Below are positions 20,284 to 29,711 of a stretch of 64,000 bases of DNA, in pieces. Source of the DNA: Vibrio salilacus. GTDB taxonomy: Bacteria > Pseudomonadota > Gammaproteobacteria > Enterobacterales > Vibrionaceae. The DNA is taken from contig NZ_NIVQ01000013.1 of NCBI RefSeq assembly GCF_002811245.1, positions 29,060 through 93,059 of the forward strand, in the 5' to 3' direction. The notes below the pieces were generated by a model, which was not told where the DNA came from, ran no database searches, and worked only from the letters and a program-made list of their open reading frames with translations. The translations under genes were made by a program, and so were the position numbers. Each line of letters begins with the position of its first letter. Positions within the stretch are counted from its first letter, which is position 1.

Positions 20284-21021
20284 TTACTCGGCTAACGGTT
20301 TCTGCTCTAAGAATTGGTAGTACTCGTCTGGAACACCACAAAATATAACATCACTACGTTCAATCAAATGATAGTGAATGTTCTTACCTTGTTGAATTAG
20401 ATAGTTGTACAGCGGGGCAACATAGAGCTCTCCCTTATCCCATTGCTCAGGAGGCAGCGATAGGTAGTGCAGGTAACTCTCTCGGTAGTCTTGTAGTGAC
20501 GAAAAGTAATATAAACCAGTACAACAGAGATCGGAGATGCGTCTTTTCTCTGCGGTTTCTATGACTTGAGTGCTGTCGCTAGAGACGGGTTTGGCGTAGG
20601 ACCAGTTATCTCCCTCGCCAGAGAACACCTCTAGATAGCCATCCCACTTTGCAAACGTCTCTGGAAAGGTGAAGTTTGGCCTAAAGGTATCGATATTAAA
20701 AATCGTCATCGGCTGAGATGCATCTTGATGATGTTGGCAGCCTAAATAAACAGTTTCAGCTTGACCGCGAGTTTCTTGGTTGAGTGTTTGGACCTCGAAC
20801 GAAGCAATTCCCAATGTGCGGGCTTGCTGCTCAACAAATTGCGGTGTGTCTTGTATGTCTCTTACGATAAACAAAAAATGCTCAGAATCGAAATAGTGCT
20901 TAAAGCTATTTACAGCATGAGCAAATAGGGTCTCATTGTGCGCTTCGAGCATGTATTTAGGTTGGTTGAAGCCAGCTTTAAAGAAACGTGAGCTTAGCCC
21001 TGCCATTGGAATAACAATCAT
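20284..21021 (-). CDS. Sugar/alcohol-phosphate nucleotidyltransferase
   Basis: A 245-residue nucleotidyltransferase with an intact signature at the N-terminus: IPMAGLSSRFFKAG, then PKYMLE with the catalytic-type lysine. FNIDTFRPNF near residue 120 supplies the metal-binding Asp. It would couple a phosphorylated sugar or alcohol to a nucleotide. Its gene overlaps that of the kinase protein by 4 bases (ATGA) and is 6 bases from waaF, so the activated product is probably used in the inner core. LicC-like cytidylyltransferases for phosphoryl-alcohols are one comparison. The substrate is unknown. Confidence 0.75.
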   Translation of the reverse strand: MIVIPMAGLSSRFFKAGFNQPKYMLEAHNETLFAHAVNSFKHYFDSEHFLFIVRDIQDTPQFVEQQARTLGIASFEVQTLNQETRGQAETVYLGCQHHQDASQPMTIFNIDTFRPNFTFPETFAKWDGYLEVFSGEGDNWSYAKPVSSDSTQVIETAEKRRISDLCCTGLYYFSSLQDYRESYLHYLSLPPEQWDKGELYVAPLYNYLIQQGKNIHYHLIERSDVIFCGVPDEYYQFLEQKPLAE

Positions 21022-22595
21022 TGGTTGCTCTCTAACATCAAGTTGTTGAGTCTAAAGGCGTTAGCCATTAGCGCATCTTGTCGAAGTGTATCGTCACTGT
21101 GCAGCGGTAGCATAGACAAAAAAAGCTGGATTTGCATCGCGTATAACGTTTGTGTTGTTAATGGATACTGCTCTGTTAGGGCTTCGACAAACATCTTCTG
21201 CACAGAGTTCAAATGAGATGTGTCTGCAAGCTCAAAATGCACGGAGTAGTTTTGTGCAGTTACTCTGTAGTACCCCGCAATAATCCAGTCATACAGGCCC
21301 AGTACAGAGTGACAAATCTTGGCGATATCGTAATAGAGATGGCCATAGACGCTCTGAGTATTGTCTGAGGTGATTCCGCGTGGGTCGATCACTTTGATCC
21401 TATCTTTGCGAAAATCATAGAGAATATTGCTGAAGCAGAAGTCTCCGTGCATTAATGTTGCTTCGTAGCTATCCGGTAGATGCTTAAGGCTAGCTTCATG
21501 CAGTGCCTTAAGGCTCATAGAGGTTTGACCATTATACCGCCACGGCTGCTGCCAATCATAACCACGCTCTCGGCAAAATTCTTGAAGGCGTTGCTCCGTC
21601 TTACCAGCAAATAGAGCGTCGAACGAGTCAACCTTAGCCTCTTTGGGGGCCACTTCGGCTTGGCAAGCGGACAAGAAGGACAACATCTGTTTGAGTATTT
21701 GTCGCCAGGTCATTTCTGGTAAATGAGCGAACACAAATAGCTCGTTAAGTGCCATGTTGTAAAGGTATTCTAGGCGATAGCTTGTTCGCCCTTCAAAGCA
21801 GGTTTCTCCGAGAAACTGCGGTGTAAAGTGCTTTACAGAGTTTGGAATGGCTTGAAACCAACGCGATTCCGCTGTGATCTTAACATCTTTGATGCTGCTC
21901 TTTTCTATCCAATCAGGGGTAATCGAGAGTGAGTTAAAAGCGCGTTGGGTCGTATAGCGAGCCTTAGAGCGATAGTAAGTATTTACATGGCCAAAATCGA
22001 GCCAATCATCGCACAGGCAAGTCTTTATGCCATTGATGTCATGGTAGGCACTGAGGGCTTGAAGAAAGTCCCAATGGGTTTGGCTCAAACAGCGAATCAA
22101 GGTTCTTGGGTTAGAAAAGTTAAAGTAGCCACTAACGACTTGGCTCTGGCTATCGATGTTCTCATCGTCGACTTTTAACCATTCTGGCTTGTTTTCATCA
22201 ACCGTTGCCCAGTTATAGGTGCTGTCGGCATGGGATATTGAGACCACATCGAGATCGGTGGGTAGTGTGATGAGCGTATCACCATACAAGATACTCAAGT
22301 CGGTATCGAATGGGCGCTCTATTAGTGCCAAAGCGGCCATCAATGATTCGCCCAGCGAAAGATTATCCGGCAATGGCAGCAGCGTGACACTGTGCTCTTG
22401 CAACCATAAGCGGTCGAACTCTTGAACTTGATATGAGCGAGGCACTGAAAGATAAATACTCTTACCTGATGCTACTTTGGCGACTTGATGTTGAAACAGC
22501 CGCTTATTGCCCAGCGGTAAAAAAGTCGGGGGAATAGCGCCAAACTCAGCGCGTAGATCCTGTCCGACATAGGCGGCAGACATAATCAAGAACAT
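21018..22595 (-). CDS. Two-domain protein: nucleotidyltransferase-like domain fused to APH-type kinase
   Basis: A 525-residue protein. Residues 1 to about 240 look like a sugar nucleotidyltransferase fold (ILYGDTLITLP near residue 105). However, the usual GxGxR start and PK motif are replaced by SAAYVGQDLRAEFGAIPPTF, so this half may be inactive or strongly diverged. Residues from about 330 to the end form an aminoglycoside/choline-kinase-like phosphotransferase, with the catalytic loop MHGDFCFSNILYD and metal site VIDPRG. It overlaps the downstream nucleotidyltransferase gene by 4 bases and lies 2 bases from the HAD phosphatase gene. It likely phosphorylates a small sugar or alcohol for LPS decoration. 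Exact substrate unknown. Confidence 0.7.
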   Translation of the reverse strand: MFLIMSAAYVGQDLRAEFGAIPPTFLPLGNKRLFQHQVAKVASGKSIYLSVPRSYQVQEFDRLWLQEHSVTLLPLPDNLSLGESLMAALALIERPFDTDLSILYGDTLITLPTDLDVVSISHADSTYNWATVDENKPEWLKVDDENIDSQSQVVSGYFNFSNPRTLIRCLSQTHWDFLQALSAYHDINGIKTCLCDDWLDFGHVNTYYRSKARYTTQRAFNSLSITPDWIEKSSIKDVKITAESRWFQAIPNSVKHFTPQFLGETCFEGRTSYRLEYLYNMALNELFVFAHLPEMTWRQILKQMLSFLSACQAEVAPKEAKVDSFDALFAGKTEQRLQEFCRERGYDWQQPWRYNGQTSMSLKALHEASLKHLPDSYEATLMHGDFCFSNILYDFRKDRIKVIDPRGITSDNTQSVYGHLYYDIAKICHSVLGLYDWIIAGYYRVTAQNYSVHFELADTSHLNSVQKMFVEALTEQYPLTTQTLYAMQIQLFLSMLPLHSDDTLRQDALMANAFRLNNLMLESNQ

Positions 22596-22597
22596 GG

Positions 22598-22969
22598 TTA
22601 GCGTTCCTTATCAAGCAGAGTGTGGATTTCTTCTAATGTCATACTTTTAAATTCTGATGGTCGAACCGCTTTATCATCAATGTAGAACCCTTCGTGACCG
22701 CACCAAGGTTTGCCGACCAACACTTCATCATAAGGAACATCATGTTTGTCTAACCATTCAGTGATGATGGGCAGGGTGTGAATGTTGATCTTGCCAACAT
22801 TGCCTTCATAAGTGCGCATATTTCTAGCGGTAGAAATGGTAATGCTGAAGCCTTTGGCTTGGTATTCCCTCAAGCATTTTATCACCTCGAGGTCTGGTGA
22901 CACATTGTGATAGTCAGAAGTGTCGGCAGTGGTGATGGTGCCATCTAGATCTACGATCAGTCTTTTCAT
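22598..22969 (-). CDS. Small HAD-family phosphatase
   Basis: A 123-residue HAD protein annotated in related clusters as a capsule-biosynthesis phosphatase. Motif I is DLDGTIT (nucleophile Asp7, acid Asp9), motif II ISTAR, and the C-terminal motif FYIDDKAVRP carries the metal-binding acids. It is the first gene of the minus-strand run HAD-kinase-nucleotidyltransferase-waaF-waaA. Kinase, phosphatase and nucleotidyltransferase together resemble the logic of NDP-heptose synthesis, but the proteins are not the heptose enzymes, so the product is open. Confidence 0.75.
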   Translation of the reverse strand: MKRLIVDLDGTITTADTSDYHNVSPDLEVIKCLREYQAKGFSITISTARNMRTYEGNVGKINIHTLPIITEWLDKHDVPYDEVLVGKPWCGHEGFYIDDKAVRPSEFKSMTLEEIHTLLDKER

Positions 22970-23046
22970 AGGGTGATGAATACTATTTTTTAATGAAGTT
23001 TATGTTAACATTTGAGCGGTTATATTGATACCTTTAGAGCGGATAG

Positions 23047-24177
23047 ATGAGACAGAAGAAGCTAGCCTTTGTTGTGAGTGGCGGCTACCACACAAGCTTG
23101 TATTTGGTCACTCGCGATGTTGTAAACGAGTTGCGCTCGAAGGGATGGGAGATCGATTACATTTTTGTTGATCCACCAAAGGGTGGACTGAAAGATAACG
23201 ATAAATACCTAAAAATAAAGGGCCTAAGTGAAGAGACTGTCTACAGTTTTACCGGTTATCGCTTCCGATTTTTCAAAAATATTTTTGGCAAACACCTCTA
23301 TCAGTTTCTTTTTAGACGCTATTTCTGCCGGCAGTTAGATGAACATTTCAAAGAGTATGATGGGGCTATTGTCCATGGCTCTATTTTTGTCGGATTAAGC
23401 GCGCTAAAAACGCCTCATTATGGTGTGTTACATAGTTGCAAATACGATAACTTTCTTGGTCGGCGTCGTGGTATTTTCAAGCTAGTCTACCAGCGTGTTT
23501 ATCAAAAAGTGTATGGTGGGAAGCGTTTGCTCTCAGTGTCTAACTCGGCACGCGATGACATGATTCAAAAGATGAAGGCTAAACCGAGAAGCCTAGAAAC
23601 CATTTACAATGGCTTCAACTTTGACTCGTTGGTTGCTCGAGCCGAAAAGGGCACAACAAAAGACGTACCTGAGAAATACATTATGGCCGCAGGGAGGCCT
23701 GATCGTACCAAGCGCTTTGATATTCTAATTAAAGCTTATGCGAAGACAAAGCGAACCCACAAACTGGTGATTTTTGGTGAAGGCCGCAAATTGAAAGAGC
23801 TTAAAGAGCTTTCTATAAACTTGGGGGTTGCCGATGATGTGATCTTTTGGGGCTTTTGCAACAATCTTCTTCCGTATTTTAAGCAAGCCAGTGCTTATAT
23901 ATTGAGCTCAGATATCGAGGGTTTACCGACTGTGGTGATAGAAAGTATCGCTATAGGTACGCCAGTTGTGGCCACAGAGGTTGGTGGAGTGAACGAGCTA
24001 CTCTCTGGACGCTTGAACGAATGGGTTGTGCCAAAGGGTGATGTTGATGCACTAGCAGCAAAAATCGACCAAGTCTTGGAAGCCCCACCCCAAGTAGGGC
24101 CGGAAGATCTCGCCTTTTTAGATTATCGACGAGTCAGTGAGCACTACATAGCATTAAGTGAGAAGCTTTGTGATTAA
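23047..24177 (+). CDS. Glycosyltransferase family 4
   Basis: A 376-residue GT-B glycosyltransferase. It begins LAFVVSGGYHTSLYLVTRDV, has the mid-protein linker YNGFNFDSLV, the donor-site motif AAGRPDRTKRFDILIKAY, and the GT4 signature SSDIEGLPTVVIESIAIGTPVVATEVGG. Likely an LPS core enzyme. It is divergent from the HAD phosphatase gene across 77 bases. It overlaps the following WavE-like gene by a few bases, so the two are probably coupled. Confidence 0.85.
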   Translation: MRQKKLAFVVSGGYHTSLYLVTRDVVNELRSKGWEIDYIFVDPPKGGLKDNDKYLKIKGLSEETVYSFTGYRFRFFKNIFGKHLYQFLFRRYFCRQLDEHFKEYDGAIVHGSIFVGLSALKTPHYGVLHSCKYDNFLGRRRGIFKLVYQRVYQKVYGGKRLLSVSNSARDDMIQKMKAKPRSLETIYNGFNFDSLVARAEKGTTKDVPEKYIMAAGRPDRTKRFDILIKAYAKTKRTHKLVIFGEGRKLKELKELSINLGVADDVIFWGFCNNLLPYFKQASAYILSSDIEGLPTVVIESIAIGTPVVATEVGGVNELLSGRLNEWVVPKGDVDALAAKIDQVLEAPPQVGPEDLAFLDYRRVSEHYIALSEKLCD

Positions 24178-25165
24178 TGGTAAAGATATTACTGTGGTTG
24201 TTCAGGGACCTGTACAAACGTTTAATGACCGACCTCAAGAGCCGAACATTACCACTAAATGTTTGAACTCTATACGCGAGCATTTACCTGGGGCAACCAT
24301 TATCTTGTCAACTTGGCCTAATCAAAATTTGAGTGGGTTGGATTACGATGAATTGGTCATTTCACCGGATCCCGGCGCTAACAGTCGTAATCTCAAGCTC
24401 GATGGTACACCACAGTGGTACAACAACAATCGACAAATCGTTTCCTCAGTTGAGGGGTTAAAGCGAGTAACCACCAAATATGCGGTTAAGCTTCGTAGTG
24501 ATAACTTTCTTACCTCAAATAGCTTTGTCGCTTTACAGCAACAGTATTCAAAGCGCTGTGAACAAGATTGTTTCTTGACGGAGCGAGTGGTTGTTAGTGA
24601 TGTGTTTACTCGCAAGTATGCTAAAGGCTTCTCAGTCGCTTATCATGTGAGTGACTTTTTCTATTTTGGTTTAACTGAAGATGTACTTGCACTATGGGAC
24701 TTCCCATTATTTCAGGACTTTGTCCCCTCAGCAGAAGAGCCCGTTAGTAAAGGTTTCCCTAACTTTAATATCGACTGTACTCAAGCGCTGTTTATTGCCG
24801 CGCTGCAACAGTTTGATTCGAGCATCAAGCTTACACATTTGTTAGATAACGATGGAAAGATCATTGAACGTTCAAACCGAATTATTGCCAACAACCTGAT
24901 CGTAGCGCCACTGGATAAACTCGGTTTAGGTTTGTGTCAAAAGTTTCTCGGTACGGCGAGAGTATCGAGAACATCAGGTAGAGTGGCACACTTGCAGTTT
25001 TTTGAGTGGCAGCAGTTATATAAAGAGATGTGCGATTCGTGCTTTAAAACAGAAGCTTCTGTGGTTGAGTCGATGATGTTATTTTTGCAGCGCTGCTTAT
25101 ATGTCTTTCCTACTCGCCCACAAACCTTATTCAAAGTTTGGAAGCGAAATAAAAACCGCCAATAG
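24170..25165 (+). CDS. WavE-family LPS core protein
   Basis: A 331-residue protein of the WavE family known from the V. cholerae core locus, thought to be a glycosyltransferase of GT-A type. It begins with DITVVVQGPVQTF and carries TTKCLNSIREHLPGATIILS and KLRSDNFL as family markers. I place the start at GTG 24170, where GAGAAG stands just upstream and the overlap with the preceding gene is 8 bases. A GTG four codons earlier is possible. The minus-strand terminator of the next gene overlaps its last codons. Confidence 0.8.
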   Translation: MINGKDITVVVQGPVQTFNDRPQEPNITTKCLNSIREHLPGATIILSTWPNQNLSGLDYDELVISPDPGANSRNLKLDGTPQWYNNNRQIVSSVEGLKRVTTKYAVKLRSDNFLTSNSFVALQQQYSKRCEQDCFLTERVVVSDVFTRKYAKGFSVAYHVSDFFYFGLTEDVLALWDFPLFQDFVPSAEEPVSKGFPNFNIDCTQALFIAALQQFDSSIKLTHLLDNDGKIIERSNRIIANNLIVAPLDKLGLGLCQKFLGTARVSRTSGRVAHLQFFEWQQLYKEMCDSCFKTEASVVESMMLFLQRCLYVFPTRPQTLFKVWKRNKNRQ

Positions 25166-25177
25166 CAATATTGGCGG
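25151..25177 (-). terminator. Terminator of the waaL-GT4 unit
   Basis: CCGCCAATA and TATTGGCGG form a perfect 9-bp stem with a GCAA loop. On the minus strand it runs into TTTTTATTT. It sits inside the end of the WavE-like coding sequence. Confidence 0.85.
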
Positions 25178-25182
25178 GGCAA

Positions 25183-26274
25183 TTATTGGTTGAGTAAAGA
25201 CTGAAAAAACGCGATGTGTTGCTTGGCAGTGGCTTGGGTAGAAAACTCATCGCGAATTCTGCTTTGAGCCCTTTTACCCATAACGATGCGTTTATTTTTA
25301 TCTTGGCTCAGTAAACGAATTTTATCGGCGATGGCTTGGCTATCTTTCACGGGTACCACATAGCCAGATTCTCCCTCAATAATCAACTCTTTACCACCGC
25401 CTGTGGTTGTCACTATAGAAGGAATGCCCATCGCCATGGCTTCGATAATGGTTTTAGGTAACCCTTCACCGCTGACCGACGGTTGAATTTGCATATCACA
25501 GCTAGCAAGCAGGTTGGGCACATCTTTGCGATACCCCAAGAAGTGGATTCGCTCTTTCATGCCGCTATTAGAGGCTAGTTTAAGGTTTTGCTCGGTATCC
25601 ATATCCCGCCCAACTAACAAGATATGCAGGTTGTCGATATCTGCTAGCTGAGCCGCACTCTCAAGCAATATATGCACACCTTTGCTTGGTCGTGCGTTGG
25701 CAATACATATTGCACAAACCGCATCTTCAGCAATACCTAGTTCAGCTCTATCGATAGGCTCGGCTTGATACCAGCTCATGTCATGGCCTTTGTAGATGGT
25801 TTTGACCTTGTCTGTGATTGCCCACACCTTTTGTTTAACATCATCGGTCACGGCTTGTGCCACACAACTTATTCCGTCAACACGCGGGTGTAAATGGGTT
25901 AGGTAAGCAGATGGGTCGTGGCGATATAGGCCACCCACAGTGCCTCGGTAAGTGACGAGCTTGGTACGGTTAAAACCGATACAAGCAAAGGCCGCGTTGG
26001 GGATGGTTTTAGAGTTCATCGCATACACGATGTCGTAGTGCTGTCGCTTGAGCTCTTGGCGCAGTGTTTTGATTGCATTCAAGCAGATTTTTTTACTGGG
26101 GTAGCAATCAATTACCTTTATGCCGCACTTTTTGAAACGTGCCACGTACTCGGCGTTACCTTGGGTTACGATAGTTATATTATGCCCCAGCTTTGCCATC
26201 TCAATAAACATTTCTGCTTCAGGGCGTACGCTGTTCCAGGCATCTTTGTAAGAACTAAAGATCAAAATGTTCAT
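25183..26274 (-). CDS. Glycosyltransferase family 4
   Basis: A 363-residue GT-B enzyme. Visible motifs are SSYKDAWNSVRPEAEMFIEM at the N-terminus, the donor-site ANARPSKGVHILLE, and PSVSGEGLPKTIIEAMAMGIPSIV with the E-x7-E signature. Its start overlaps the waaL stop by 4 bases (ATGA), so it is translated with the ligase gene and probably adds a core sugar near the ligation point. It ends just before a clear terminator. Confidence 0.85.
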   Translation of the reverse strand: MNILIFSSYKDAWNSVRPEAEMFIEMAKLGHNITIVTQGNAEYVARFKKCGIKVIDCYPSKKICLNAIKTLRQELKRQHYDIVYAMNSKTIPNAAFACIGFNRTKLVTYRGTVGGLYRHDPSAYLTHLHPRVDGISCVAQAVTDDVKQKVWAITDKVKTIYKGHDMSWYQAEPIDRAELGIAEDAVCAICIANARPSKGVHILLESAAQLADIDNLHILLVGRDMDTEQNLKLASNSGMKERIHFLGYRKDVPNLLASCDMQIQPSVSGEGLPKTIIEAMAMGIPSIVTTTGGGKELIIEGESGYVVPVKDSQAIADKIRLLSQDKNKRIVMGKRAQSRIRDEFSTQATAKQHIAFFQSLLNQ

Positions 26275-27452
26275 AGTGATGCTTCTTCTGATTTCTTTTT
26301 GAAAGAGAGTTGGTCGCTACACAAAGGAATAATCAACATTAGATACATCAAGGTTGTTTCGGCGTACCAAAGCGGCGAATCGGTTAAACAGGCAACGAAG
26401 TAAAATGCCGAGAGTGCGAGTATCAAGCTACTTTTTTCGCTTGGTCGACTAATCGCGTAATAAGCGGGCGCCAGAAATAGCAGTAGAGTCAGGAGTAAGC
26501 CAATAATGCCCATTTTAGCGAAGTTCTCAAAGAACTGATTATGATATTGATCAGGGTGAAACTTTGCTAAGTGTTCCTCAATTTTGCCTTCTTCAACTAA
26601 ATCTAGAAACACTTGCTTGTGATCGGATCCAGCGCCAACCCAAAAATGACGCTTGCCTATTTCAGTGGCCGCTTGCCACATTGTTAATCTTAAGCCGATA
26701 GACGTGCCGTAGTTACCTTTTTGCACTGCAGTAAACTCAACTTGTGTTTGTTCGTAGCGCTTAATCAAGGTGTCTTTGAAAGCAAAAGTGAGTGTAAAAA
26801 GCGCAATTACAATAGCGCCCAAAATCCGCCAGCGTTGCTTCTGCGTGCGAAGGTAGAAAAACAATAAGATAGCAAAGGCGCAAACTAGCGCTAACCAAAT
26901 GCCTCTGGTTTGCGAAAGCAACACACTAGTAACAGCTAACAACGTAGTGACAATCGGAATCAGCTTCTTCGTGGTAAGAAACTGATACAAACCGACGACC
27001 GCCAGTGCACCGCAGATAGTCGCGTAAGGGATGGCATTCATTTGGCCAGTGTATCGCGCTTTACCTTCAATAAAGAAATAGTAGCCGCTGTTTAAGGCAA
27101 CGACTGCTGCACCAATAAACGTTAACCACATTAATACTCTTTGACTGAGTAGCTTAACGGGAAAGCAGATCATAAGGAGAGAAACTGCCAAGGTAGCCCT
27201 TAGCATACTAGGGCTAGCTGTTTGAAATAGGTATTTAAACAGCACAAAACCAGTAAACAAGATAACAACCCAAAGCACATAATTAGATAGATTATTTTTG
27301 ATGGTGTCAGTACGTCCTAGCAGTAAACTAGCAGCGATAGCGATGAGTGCACCGACCACCATTTTCTTTTCTCCATCGGGGAGAATAGCAATAAAAGTAA
27401 ACAGGTAGAAAAAGGGCAACAAGATAAGTGCTTTTTGCAGGTTGTCTTTCAT
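26271..27452 (-). CDS. waaL: O-antigen ligase
   Basis: A polytopic inner-membrane ligase that transfers O-antigen from undecaprenyl diphosphate to lipid A-core on the periplasmic side. About ten hydrophobic segments are visible, with a large periplasmic loop near residues 210-310. The loop ends in HNQFFENFAKMGIIGLL, where the conserved His of WaaL falls, and SQTRGIW precedes it. The ATG at 27452 lies just after the lpxM stop; a start ten codons upstream inside lpxM is possible, as neither has an ideal ribosome-binding site. It is coupled to a GT4 gene downstream. Confidence 0.85.
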   Translation of the reverse strand: MKDNLQKALILLPFFYLFTFIAILPDGEKKMVVGALIAIAASLLLGRTDTIKNNLSNYVLWVVILFTGFVLFKYLFQTASPSMLRATLAVSLLMICFPVKLLSQRVLMWLTFIGAAVVALNSGYYFFIEGKARYTGQMNAIPYATICGALAVVGLYQFLTTKKLIPIVTTLLAVTSVLLSQTRGIWLALVCAFAILLFFYLRTQKQRWRILGAIVIALFTLTFAFKDTLIKRYEQTQVEFTAVQKGNYGTSIGLRLTMWQAATEIGKRHFWVGAGSDHKQVFLDLVEEGKIEEHLAKFHPDQYHNQFFENFAKMGIIGLLLTLLLFLAPAYYAISRPSEKSSLILALSAFYFVACLTDSPLWYAETTLMYLMLIIPLCSDQLSFKKKSEEASL

Positions 27453-27459
27453 GGAGTTA

Positions 27460-28419
27460 TTATTTTCCGTAAGGATTAACATCAGTATCCGGGCGCGTTT
27501 TCAACAAACGCAGAATCCACATATATTGCTCGGGTCTTTGCGACACGTAGTCTTCAATGCATTGATTCATCATGCGCGCATCTTGGTGCTCGTCGCCGGT
27601 CGGGAAAGGTAGTGCGGGGTAAAAGTCGAGCTCGTATTGGCCAGTTTGGCTGTTATACATCGCAAACAGCGGCACAATTTTCGATTTACTCAACTTTGAT
27701 AAGCGACCTAAGCCAGAAATGGTGGCTTTGGTGGTATCAAAAAAATCAACAAACACACTGTGCTCGCGACCTAAATCTTCATCAGGCAGGTAATAGCCTA
27801 GGTAGCCATCACTGCGCACCGACTTAATAAAAGGTTTGATGCCACCGCTTCTATCATAGACACGGCCGCCGTACTGTACTCGCTGCTTATGCATTAACCA
27901 GTCTGATACTTGATTTTTTTGCGCTTTGGCCATCGCCGAAACGGGCAAGCCGCGTGATGCGAGTAACACTGCCGGTATATCAATCGCCCAGGTATGAGGC
28001 ACCAATAGAATCACATTCTCACCGCTATCAGTAACATTGGTGAGGTGCTCAAAACCGCGAATGGTGGTGTTATTCTCAAGCCATTGCTTGCTTCTTAAGG
28101 TGAGTGAGGCAAAGCCAATGGTGAACGAGATAGAGGTGACATAGGCCTGATACAAGATCTGCTCACGCTCGGTATCACTTTTGGACGAGAAACACATTGC
28201 AAGGTTAACTCGAGCGCGGCGATTGGCTTTGTTATTGAGCTTAACCGCCACCTTGGCCAACTGGCGCGCGATGAATAACTGCACCGCGTTAGGCAACAAG
28301 CTCAACAACGCCCCGATCAGTACCGCCAACCAGGTTCCCCAATATTTAGGTGCAAGAAAACCCCACTCAAAAGTCGGGTTATACGCTTTAGCATCAAAAT
28401 CGTCGCGAACAGAACTCAT
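27460..28419 (-). CDS. lpxM: Lipid A late acyltransferase, LpxM type
   Basis: A 319-residue acyltransferase homologous to LpxL and MsbB/LpxM, adding the last secondary acyl chain to lipid A. The HX4D motif is H142-D147 (HTWAID). The blocks YLPDEDLGREHSVFVDFF and RPEQYMWILRLLKTRP follow, and a membrane segment lies at residues 30-50. It precedes waaL with a 7-base gap. Having lpxL at 5102 and this gene in one window means both late lipid A acylations are encoded next to the core genes. Confidence 0.88.
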   Translation of the reverse strand: MSSVRDDFDAKAYNPTFEWGFLAPKYWGTWLAVLIGALLSLLPNAVQLFIARQLAKVAVKLNNKANRRARVNLAMCFSSKSDTEREQILYQAYVTSISFTIGFASLTLRSKQWLENNTTIRGFEHLTNVTDSGENVILLVPHTWAIDIPAVLLASRGLPVSAMAKAQKNQVSDWLMHKQRVQYGGRVYDRSGGIKPFIKSVRSDGYLGYYLPDEDLGREHSVFVDFFDTTKATISGLGRLSKLSKSKIVPLFAMYNSQTGQYELDFYPALPFPTGDEHQDARMMNQCIEDYVSQRPEQYMWILRLLKTRPDTDVNPYGK

Positions 28420-28467
28420 AAATACTCGATTTAGTTTACTTTCTAGTGCCTAGAGGGGGGCTGTACT

Positions 28468-29634
28468 CTAATCACTACCAAATAGGTCGCGAGTATACAC
28501 TTTATCCGCCACATCCGACAGGCTCTCTGTCATCCGGTTAGAGACAATCACATCTGAGCGCGACTTAAATTCATCGAGATCGGTGATGACTTCAGAGTGG
28601 AAAAAGTGCGACGCTTTCAGTACCGGCTCATACACCACCACTTCAATGCCTTTAGCCTTTAGGCGCTTCATAATGCCTTGAATCGAGGAGGCGCGGAAGT
28701 TATCTGAGCCTGCTTTCATGATCAGTCGGTAAATCCCCACCACTTTTGGTTGGCGCTTCAAAATACTGTCGGCAATAAAATCTTTACGAGTGCGGTTGGC
28801 ATCGACAATGGCGCCGATGATATTGTTTGGCACTTCTTGGTAGTTGGCCAGTAGCTGCTTAGTGTCTTTGGGTAAGCAGTAACCGCCATAACCAAAAGAG
28901 GGGTTGTTATAGTGATTACCAATGCGCGGATCTAAGCCCACCCCCTCAATGATTTGTCGAGAGTCTAAACCGTGCGCCTCGGCGTAGGAGTCGAGCTCAT
29001 TGAAGTAGGCAACGCGCATTGCTAGGTAGGTGTTAGAGAACAGCTTGACCGCTTCGGCTTCGGTCGAATCGGTAAACAGAACGTCGATGTCGCTCTTTTT
29101 TGCACCTTCAACCAGAAGATTAGCGAAAGTTTCAGCACGTTCACTTCTTTCTCCAACAATTATACGAGAAGGGTACAAGTTGTCGTACAGCGCTTTACCT
29201 TCACGTAAAAATTCTGGCGAGAAGATGATGTTATCGCAGCTAAGCTCTTGCTTGATGCGGTCGGTGTAACCCACAGGTACGGTTGATTTAATCACCATCA
29301 CCGCATTAGGGTTGATGGCCATCACCTCTTTAATCACCGCTTCTACCGATGAGGTATTGAAGTAGTTGGTGTTTGGGTCGTAATCGGTAGGGGTAGCGAT
29401 GACCACATATTGCGCATCTTGATAGGCGGCCTGTTTATCTAAGGTTGCAGTAAAGCTTAACGATTTGTTAGCCAGAAAGTGCTCAATATCGGCATCGACA
29501 ATAGGTGATTGCTGGTTATTGAGCATCTCTACCTTTTGTTCAATAATGTCTACAGCGACCACATCATGATGCTGTGCCAACAACATGGCATTAGAAAGGC
29601 CTACATAGCCAGTGCCTGCAACTGCGATTTTCAA
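28468..29634 (-). CDS. ugd: UDP-glucose 6-dehydrogenase
   Basis: It oxidises UDP-glucose twice with NAD+ to UDP-glucuronate. The 388-residue protein has the Rossmann motif [14 protein letters not shown], the mid-domain [10 protein letters not shown] and [13 protein letters not shown], and the catalytic cysteine in [11 protein letters not shown]. The start is TTG at 29634, supported by AAGGA 7 bases upstream; the nearby ATG is out of frame. Product can feed the 4-epimerase at 11134. It lies between lpxM and hldD, in the core locus. Confidence 0.95.
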   Translation of the reverse strand: MKIAVAGTGYVGLSNAMLLAQHHDVVAVDIIEQKVEMLNNQQSPIVDADIEHFLANKSLSFTATLDKQAAYQDAQYVVIATPTDYDPNTNYFNTSSVEAVIKEVMAINPNAVMVIKSTVPVGYTDRIKQELSCDNIIFSPEFLREGKALYDNLYPSRIIVGERSERAETFANLLVEGAKKSDIDVLFTDSTEAEAVKLFSNTYLAMRVAYFNELDSYAEAHGLDSRQIIEGVGLDPRIGNHYNNPSFGYGGYCLPKDTKQLLANYQEVPNNIIGAIVDANRTRKDFIADSILKRQPKVVGIYRLIMKAGSDNFRASSIQGIMKRLKAKGIEVVVYEPVLKASHFFHSEVITDLDEFKSRSDVIVSNRMTESLSDVADKVYTRDLFGSD

Positions 29635-29663
29635 ACCATTATCCTTTTAAAGTCTTTTACAAT

Positions 29664-29696
29664 GTCATTCCGGAAACGAGGGAGTTATCTGGAATC
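29664..29696 (+). repeat. Vibrio-like extragenic palindrome, copy C
   Basis: ATTCCGGA and TCTGGAAT pair around AACGAGGGAGTTA. It lies in the 77-base gap between hldD and ugd and is related to the copies at 12152 and 60375. Confidence 0.6.
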
Positions 29697-29711
29697 TGGT
29701 TTTTCTTGTTA

